Shown here piece by piece: positions 59,037 through 64,000 of a stretch of DNA of 64,000 nt. The notes below the pieces were generated by a model, which did not search any database, was not told where the DNA came from, and was given only the letters and a program-made list of their open reading frames with translations. The stretch spans positions 992,001 through 1,056,000 of the forward strand of contig NZ_CP114777.1 in assembly GCF_027359355.1 (NCBI RefSeq), given 5' to 3'. How positions within the stretch are numbered: the stretch's first letter is position 1; each line of letters begins with the position of its first letter. This stretch comes from Prochlorococcus marinus str. MIT 1214 (GTDB taxonomy: Bacteria; Cyanobacteriota; Cyanobacteriia; PCC-6307; Cyanobiaceae). Position numbers and translations under genes: made by a program.

Positions 59037-60650
59037 ATGAAAGCAAATTTGACTTCTGAAATAAAACTTCTTGGGCCTAAATCAAAGGTTAAAGTCTTGT
59101 ATATCAGACTGCCTTGCAACCCAATTTTCCCAATTGGACCGATTTATTTAGCTGATCATGTTCATAAATGCTTCCCAGAAATTCAACAATTAATTGTAGA
59201 TTTAGCTTCCTTACCGATCTTAGATGTCGAGAGAATTTTAATAAACAATATAGAAAGTTTTAAACCCACACTACTAGTTTTTTCATGGAGAGATATACAA
59301 ATTTATGCCCCTGTAGATGGTAGAGGAGGAAATCCATTACAAAATTCATTTGAAGTTTTTTATGCTCGCAATCCTCTCAAAAAAATTCGAGGTGCTTTAG
59401 GTGGTTTTCAACTACTAAGAAGTCATTATGGCGAAATATGGAGAAACCAAAGATTAATTAGAAAGGGATTACAATATGCAAAGAAATATAATCCAAGTGC
59501 ATCAGCCATATTGGGAGGTGGTGCTGTTAGTGTTTTTTATAATCAATTAAAAAAATCACTTCCAAAAGGTACTATTATTTCCTTAGGGGAAGGAGAGCTG
59601 TTAATAGAAAAATTAATAAAAAAGGAACCTATTACTGATGAAAGATGTTTTGTGGTTGGTGAATCTCCCAGAGATGAACTAATTCATGAAAAACCAAATA
59701 ATGTAATTAAAACTGCATGCAATTATAATTACATTCAATCTATCTGGCCTGAATTCAAATGGTATTTAGATGGTGGAGACTTCTATATTGGAGTACAAAC
59801 CAAGAGAGGTTGTCCACATAACTGTTGTTACTGTATTTATACTGTCATTGAAGGCAAGAAAGTAAGAATCAACCCAGTAAATGAAGTTATTAAAGAAATC
59901 AAACAATTATACAATCTTGGCGTTCGGGGATTTTGGTTTACGGATGCCCAATTCATCCCTTCTAGAGGACATATTCAGAATGCTAAGGATATTCTGCAAG
60001 CTATCTTTGATGAAGGATTGCATGACATTCATTGGGCAGCATACATACGAGCTGACAATTTAGATGAAGAGTTAACTGAGTTAATGGTTCAAACAGGTAT
60101 GAGCTATTTCGAAATTGGAATAACTTCTGGCTCCCAAGAACTTGTCCGAAAAATGAAAATGGGATACAACTTAAAAACAGTTCTGAAAAACTGTGAACTT
60201 CTAGCCAAAGCAGGATTTAAAGCTCAGGTTTCAGTAAACTACTCATTCAATGTCATAGATGAGCGTCCAGAGACAATAAGACAAACCGTTGCTTACCATA
60301 GAGAATTAGAGAAGATTTTTGGTGCTGATATTGTTGAACCTTCTATATTTTTCATAGGACTCCAACCTCATACTCTGCTAGAAAAATATGGACTAAAAAA
60401 AGGTTTATTAAAACCTGGTTATAACCCTATGAGTTTAATGCCTTGGACAGCCAGAAAACTCCTATGGAATCCTGAGCCTATGGGGAAGGAATTTGGAAGG
60501 GTATGTTTAGAAGCCTTTGATACAAATCCAAATGATTTCGGTAGAACAGTTATGAACTTATTAGAAAGAGATTATGGGATTTCATCTTTAACAGATGCAT
60601 TAACTGTTGAGGCTAAAAATCGTCCCGTTCTTGCAAAAAACCTTCGTTGA
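59037..60650 (+). CDS. Cobalamin-type radical SAM protein of unknown substrate
   Basis: A protein of about 537 residues. The N-terminal 190 residues resemble a B12-binding fold (VKVLYIRLPCNPIFPIGPIY, AILGGGAVSVF, ISLGEGELL). The radical SAM domain has the cluster motif RGCPHNCCYCIY (CxxxCxxC, Cys259, Cys263, Cys266 from this start), then VRGFWFTDAQFIPSRGHIQN and the C-terminal IEPSIFFIG-like GADIVEPSIFFIGLQPHTLL. This is the BchE/HpnR-like class B architecture, but the substrate cannot be read. The canonical HxxxGxxD-like base-on cobalamin motif is not evident. The start is uncertain (ATG 59037 or TTG 59016). Its 3' end overlaps the convergent CPBP gene by 79 bases. Confidence 0.8.
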   Translation: MKANLTSEIKLLGPKSKVKVLYIRLPCNPIFPIGPIYLADHVHKCFPEIQQLIVDLASLPILDVERILINNIESFKPTLLVFSWRDIQIYAPVDGRGGNPLQNSFEVFYARNPLKKIRGALGGFQLLRSHYGEIWRNQRLIRKGLQYAKKYNPSASAILGGGAVSVFYNQLKKSLPKGTIISLGEGELLIEKLIKKEPITDERCFVVGESPRDELIHEKPNNVIKTACNYNYIQSIWPEFKWYLDGGDFYIGVQTKRGCPHNCCYCIYTVIEGKKVRINPVNEVIKEIKQLYNLGVRGFWFTDAQFIPSRGHIQNAKDILQAIFDEGLHDIHWAAYIRADNLDEELTELMVQTGMSYFEIGITSGSQELVRKMKMGYNLKTVLKNCELLAKAGFKAQVSVNYSFNVIDERPETIRQTVAYHRELEKIFGADIVEPSIFFIGLQPHTLLEKYGLKKGLLKPGYNPMSLMPWTARKLLWNPEPMGKEFGRVCLEAFDTNPNDFGRTVMNLLERDYGISSLTDALTVEAKNRPVLAKNLR

Positions 60651-61423
60651 CAAACTATCGTAATTAATAAAATTATTATCCCAATAATGCCACCAATGGG
60701 ATTCACCATATTTTTGCTAGGTCCTAATAAAAAATAAGGAGTATTACTAGAAAAAATAAGCATTCCCGAATCAAAAAGATACCAAATACCAACCAATCCA
60801 CCATGCAAACCAATACATCCCCACAACGACCCTTTATCAATAGTTCGTCTTAAAGTTAGAACCAATCCTAAAAGAAACAGTCCAGTAAAAAAAGGAATCA
60901 AATGTAATAAACCAATATCAGGTCTGTAATGGAAAAAACTAAAAATTGCAGATTGAAAAATCATTCCTCTTTTCAATCCAAACAACAGGACCATTTCCTC
61001 CATTAACCAACCTCGAAAGACTATCTCCTCAGCAGAAACAAAACCCACTATCAACAATATTGCGTTTAATAATTCAGTAAATTTGATATAATTAACCTTA
61101 TCCACCCAACCGCATAAGATAAAAAACAAACAAAGGATAACTAGAAGGAAAACAGAAAAAATAAACCCACTAAAAAATATTTTTAGTGCTATCAATTTAT
61201 TATTAAAATCTAATCCTATAGATACCCATAGATTATCAGTTCTCCATCTAACCCTTCCCCAACTAGGCAGAACACATAGGAACAATATATATGTTATTGT
61301 GATGGCTATTATACTTAAATTATTGGAACTAATATCTTGATTAAATAAGTAAAAAAAATAACTTGAAGACCATCCAGCAGGATATAAAAATAAAAAAAGA
61401 GTAAGTGTTGGTATCCATTGCAT
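60572..61423 (-). CDS. CPBP family intramembrane metalloprotease
   Basis: A protein of about 283 residues with about eight hydrophobic helices. The CPBP/CAAX-type motifs are EEIVFRGWL (motif 1 with two Glu and Arg), FFHYRPD (motif 2 His) and GLHGGLVGIW (motif 3 His). Members cleave prenylated proteins or act in self-immunity and membrane-protein control; the substrate here is unknown. ATG 61423 is preferred; TTG 61435 would add four residues. The 3' end runs 79 bases into the radical SAM gene on the other strand. Confidence 0.85.
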   Translation of the reverse strand: MQWIPTLTLFLFLYPAGWSSSYFFYLFNQDISSNNLSIIAITITYILFLCVLPSWGRVRWRTDNLWVSIGLDFNNKLIALKIFFSGFIFSVFLLVILCLFFILCGWVDKVNYIKFTELLNAILLIVGFVSAEEIVFRGWLMEEMVLLFGLKRGMIFQSAIFSFFHYRPDIGLLHLIPFFTGLFLLGLVLTLRRTIDKGSLWGCIGLHGGLVGIWYLFDSGMLIFSSNTPYFLLGPSKNMVNPIGGIIGIIILLITIVCQRRFFARTGRFLASTVNASVKDEIP

Positions 61424-61467
61424 CTTTTGATACAACCATCTGTTCCAAAGCTTGTAAATTGTTAATT

Positions 61468-61779
61468 TCAGCTTTCTAATTCAATGGTACTTGTTAAACC
61501 CTTTGCCTTTAGAGATTCAGAGTAAAATTCAGCGGGTTCCAAGTCACAAGTAATAACAAGTCCGACACCATTATTATGTGTTTCTAGCATAATATTTAAA
61601 GCATCCTGTTCACTTAATTGTGGAACGACCTGCCTTAAAGTTTCAACTACATAATCCATCGTATTAACTGGATCATTATGAAGTAAAACCTTATACTTTG
61701 GAGATATTTTTCTAACTCGTTGAACTTCCCGATCAATAACAGCAGTGTCTCCATCAGTTTGATTTGTCGAATCAACCAT
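61468..61779 (-). CDS. clpS: ATP-dependent Clp protease adaptor ClpS
   Basis: ClpS hands N-degron proteins to ClpCP or ClpAP. KYKVLLHNDPVNTMDYVVET is the diagnostic segment (the Asn and Asp bind the N-degron), with LRQVVPQLSEQDALNIMLET and HNNGVGLVITCDLEPAEFYS. I give the ATG at 61779 (103 residues). An earlier ATG at 61839 overlaps the dapL stop in TAATG, which would couple the two genes, but the added 20 residues are not ClpS-like. The true start is open. The gene is just downstream of dapL. Confidence 0.92.
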   Translation of the reverse strand: MVDSTNQTDGDTAVIDREVQRVRKISPKYKVLLHNDPVNTMDYVVETLRQVVPQLSEQDALNIMLETHNNGVGLVITCDLEPAEFYSESLKAKGLTSTIELES

Positions 61780-61838
61780 AATTAAACTGCCAAGATAATT
61801 AGCACCTTTTAACAAAGAATTTACCATGAGATTACGCA

Positions 61839-63062
61839 TTAAAGTTTTACGATCCTTTGCATAGCTTTTTCGACATTTTCTCTGCTATTAAAAGCAGACA
61901 ATCGAAAATAACCTTCTCCCGCAGCCCCAAATCCACTTCCTGGTGTGCCCACTACATTTGCTTTTTCAAGCAAGAAATCAAAGAAATCCCATGAGTTCAT
62001 GTTTTTCGGTGTTTTTATCCATGCATAAGGGGCATTGATTGCTCCATAAACTTCAAATCCCGCAGAAGTCAAATTTGCTTTAATTATTTGGGCATTATCC
62101 ATATAAAAACTTACTAATTTTTTGATTTGTATTTTCCCTTCTTTGGAGTAAACAGCTTCCGCCCCTCTCTGAACAACATAACTTACGCCATTGAATTTAG
62201 TGCTTTGTCGACGATTCCATAAAGACCACAAATCAACTTCTTCTCCGCCTGCTTTACCTTTTAAAGATTTGGGAATAACTGTAAAAGCACATCTTGTGCC
62301 AGTGAAGCCGGCATTTTTTGAAAAAGATCGAAACTCAATTGCACAATCTCTAGATCCCTCAATTTCAAAAATCGAATGAGGGATCGAGTCATCTTTGATG
62401 AAAGCTTCATAAGCAGCATCAAAAAGAATCAAAGAATTATTTTCTTTTGCATATTTCACCCAAGAAACTAATTGATCTCTAGTTGCTACTGCACCAGTGG
62501 GATTATTAGGAAAGCACAGATAAATTAAATCAAATCTATCTTCTGGAATTGGCGCCTCAAATCCATTCTCTGAATTAATTGGAATATAACTTAAACCTTT
62601 ATATTCCCCTGCAAAGTTAGATTCTCCTGTCCTACCTGTCATCACATTCGTGTCGACATATACAGGATATACAGGATCAGTTACAGCTATCTTATTTTCC
62701 TTCCCAAGAATATCTAAAATATTACTGCTATCGCATTTGGAGCCATCTGAAACAAAGATTTCTTCCGCTGATATTTCACAACCACGAGAAACATAATCAT
62801 TTTCAGCAATGCTTTCTCGCAGCCACTGATACCCCTGTTCTGGGCCATAGCCCCTAAAGCCATCTCGAGTTCCCATCTCCTCAATGGCCGCTTTCATGGC
62901 TTCACGACAAGCTAAAGGCAGAGGTTCAGTAACATCACCAATTCCTAGGCGGATCAAATCAGCATTAGGATTCTTAGTGCTAAAATCTTTAATTCTTCTA
63001 GAAATTTCTGGAAAAAGATAGCCTGCTTTTAATTTCAGGTAATTAGCATTAACTTGTACCAC
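61839..63062 (-). CDS. dapL: LL-diaminopimelate aminotransferase (DapL)
   Basis: DapL converts tetrahydrodipicolinate directly to LL-diaminopimelate in the cyanobacterial and plant lysine/peptidoglycan pathway, with PLP and glutamate. The 407-residue protein starts [20 protein letters not shown], has [42 protein letters not shown], and [17 protein letters not shown], whose Lys should hold PLP. These features identify DapL rather than AspC. Its start lies upstream of a 403-base region before rne. Confidence 0.96.
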   Translation of the reverse strand: MVQVNANYLKLKAGYLFPEISRRIKDFSTKNPNADLIRLGIGDVTEPLPLACREAMKAAIEEMGTRDGFRGYGPEQGYQWLRESIAENDYVSRGCEISAEEIFVSDGSKCDSSNILDILGKENKIAVTDPVYPVYVDTNVMTGRTGESNFAGEYKGLSYIPINSENGFEAPIPEDRFDLIYLCFPNNPTGAVATRDQLVSWVKYAKENNSLILFDAAYEAFIKDDSIPHSIFEIEGSRDCAIEFRSFSKNAGFTGTRCAFTVIPKSLKGKAGGEEVDLWSLWNRRQSTKFNGVSYVVQRGAEAVYSKEGKIQIKKLVSFYMDNAQIIKANLTSAGFEVYGAINAPYAWIKTPKNMNSWDFFDFLLEKANVVGTPGSGFGAAGEGYFRLSAFNSRENVEKAMQRIVKL

Positions 63063-63465
63063 TTGAAAATCGCCAACATTAAATTTAAGTTCAGGATAAT
63101 CCCTGAAACGCCTTCAAATCTTGAAACAAAGATGATTCCAGATTTAAAAACTAATTTTTTAACAGGGGCTAGAACTTAAAGCAATTAAATTAAATTAAAA
63201 GTGATCCTGTGTTAGTATTATTTTTGAGATCTATGAAAAGGGTTTAAGCCCCTAAGGTTCTCAATTAACGTCAGTTTTTCTTAAAGGGACACCTAGATTA
63301 AACGTTGGCAACTCCAGCGACTTCAACCGAATTATAATTAATTCCCACACCGAACAGTATTCAAAAATCTCTTTAAGTTTGTTAGGCGTTAAAAATTTCC
63401 AACAATTCTATTTGCAGTTTTTCTGCTAATCAATTTTTAATAGCTTAAAAAGCTCAAAATCTTAT
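63063..63465 (+). promoter_or_regulatory. Long dapL/rne divergent region with rne leader
   Basis: These 403 bases separate divergent dapL and rne and hold no convincing reading frame. They should contain both promoters and a long rne 5' untranslated leader. A short GGGTTTAAGCCC palindrome at about 63240-63251 and several A/T-rich runs are visible. Long, self-regulating rne leaders are known from other bacteria and cyanobacteria; here it is inferred from the gap. Confidence 0.5.
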
Positions 63466-64000
63466 ATGCCCCAGCAAATTATTATTGCTGAGCATTTGCG
63501 GATTGCCGCTCTGCTCACGGATGAAAGAATAGATGAATTAATCGTAGCTCAAGGTAGCTACCAAATCGGAGATATTTTCTTAGGAACCGTTGAAAATGTT
63601 CTTCCAGGGATTGATGCTGCTTTTGTCAATATTGGAGAAAGTGAAAAAAATGGTTTTATTCATGTCAATGATTTAGGTCCCCTTAGATTAAAAAACACAA
63701 CTGCAGGAATAACAGAGTTACTCGAACCAAGGCAAAAGGTATTGGTTCAAGTAATGAAAGAGCCCACTGGGTCAAAAGGACCAAGATTAACTGGAAATAT
63801 AGCTCTTCCTGGTAGATATTTAGTACTCCAACCTTATGGACAAGGTGTAAATATTTCGAGAAGAATAAACAAAGAAAGTGAAAGAAATCGTCTTAGAGCA
63901 TTAGGAGTACTAGTCAAGCCCCCAAGTACTGGTCTTTTAATCAGAACAGAAGCAGAGGATATTTCTGAAGAATTTTTAATTGATGATCTTGAAAATCTTC
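63466..64000 (+). CDS. rne: Ribonuclease E, N-terminal part
   Basis: The first 178 residues of RNase E/G; the gene runs off the end of the window. It starts MPQQIIIAEHLRIAALLTDE, enters the S1 RNA-binding region GDIFLGTVENVLPGIDAAFV followed by NIGESEKNGFIHVNDLG, and continues PRLTGNIALPGRYLVLQPYG. These are typical of the cyanobacterial short RNase E type. The endonuclease active site and zinc-link would lie beyond the window. Confidence 0.95.
   Translation, partial: MPQQIIIAEHLRIAALLTDERIDELIVAQGSYQIGDIFLGTVENVLPGIDAAFVNIGESEKNGFIHVNDLGPLRLKNTTAGITELLEPRQKVLVQVMKEPTGSKGPRLTGNIALPGRYLVLQPYGQGVNISRRINKESERNRLRALGVLVKPPSTGLLIRTEAEDISEEFLIDDLENL

Overview
The window reads as a stretch of a marine picocyanobacterial chromosome, most likely Prochlorococcus. 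The DNA is AT-rich and tightly packed, and many genes appear to use TTG starts. The RNA polymerase beta-prime subunit is split into rpoC1 and rpoC2 as in cyanobacteria. There are high-light-inducible (HLI) proteins, Ycf35/DUF2997, a DUF3493 (Rep27/LPA1-type) protein, DUF1830, DUF4278 and DUF3721 proteins, and small porins with picocyanobacterial signal peptides. A complete urea transport and urease cluster shows that urea can be used as a nitrogen source. The strain or clade cannot be fixed from the sequence alone.

Layout. 1-5400: end of bioA, a J-domain protein, rsmG, then a minus-strand run of HEAT-repeat protein, DUF2997, ycf35, ferredoxin and aldo/keto reductase. 5264-17918: a minus-strand transcription and translation block read as rpoB, rpoC1, rpoC2, hli, rlmN, sodium/solute symporter and a tiny membrane protein. 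18174-28680: tatD, rpsT, hisD, rpiA, a DegP/HtrA-type protease and the rimP-nusA-ylxR-infB operon. 28737-30333: DUF3493 protein, tRNA-Thr(CGT), folE and a small unknown gene.

30796-41543 is the most distinctive part, a metal (probably zinc) homeostasis island. It holds a His/Met-rich porin, a divergently read His-tailed DUF3721 lipoprotein, a protein with twelve tandem five-residue repeats fused to a second DUF3721 unit, a ribbon-helix-helix-like Cys-rich protein, znuB, zur (reversed between znuB and znuC), znuC and a Fur/Zur-type operator. Beyond the operator lies a plus-strand run of znuA, an unknown protein, a CobW-family GTPase and a WD40 protein. ZnuA and the CobW GTPase carry what looks like the same inserted domain, which suggests that periplasmic metal capture and cytoplasmic metal delivery share a module. 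A 2OG-Fe(II) dioxygenase follows.

41774-44058 is a zone of small proteins (DUF4278, HLI, zinc-ribbon-like, unknowns) with a striking run of three perfect inverted repeats at 42384-42488. 44061-54461 holds urtABCDE and ureGFE on the minus strand and ureDABC on the plus strand, with two perfect NtcA-type sites overlapping the ureG-urtA junction. 54485-58748 holds small conserved genes, a second porin with a strong terminator, an RRM protein, rpsU and a short AbrB-type membrane protein. 59037-64000 holds a cobalamin-type radical SAM protein, a CPBP protease, clpS, dapL and the start of rne behind a 400-base leader.
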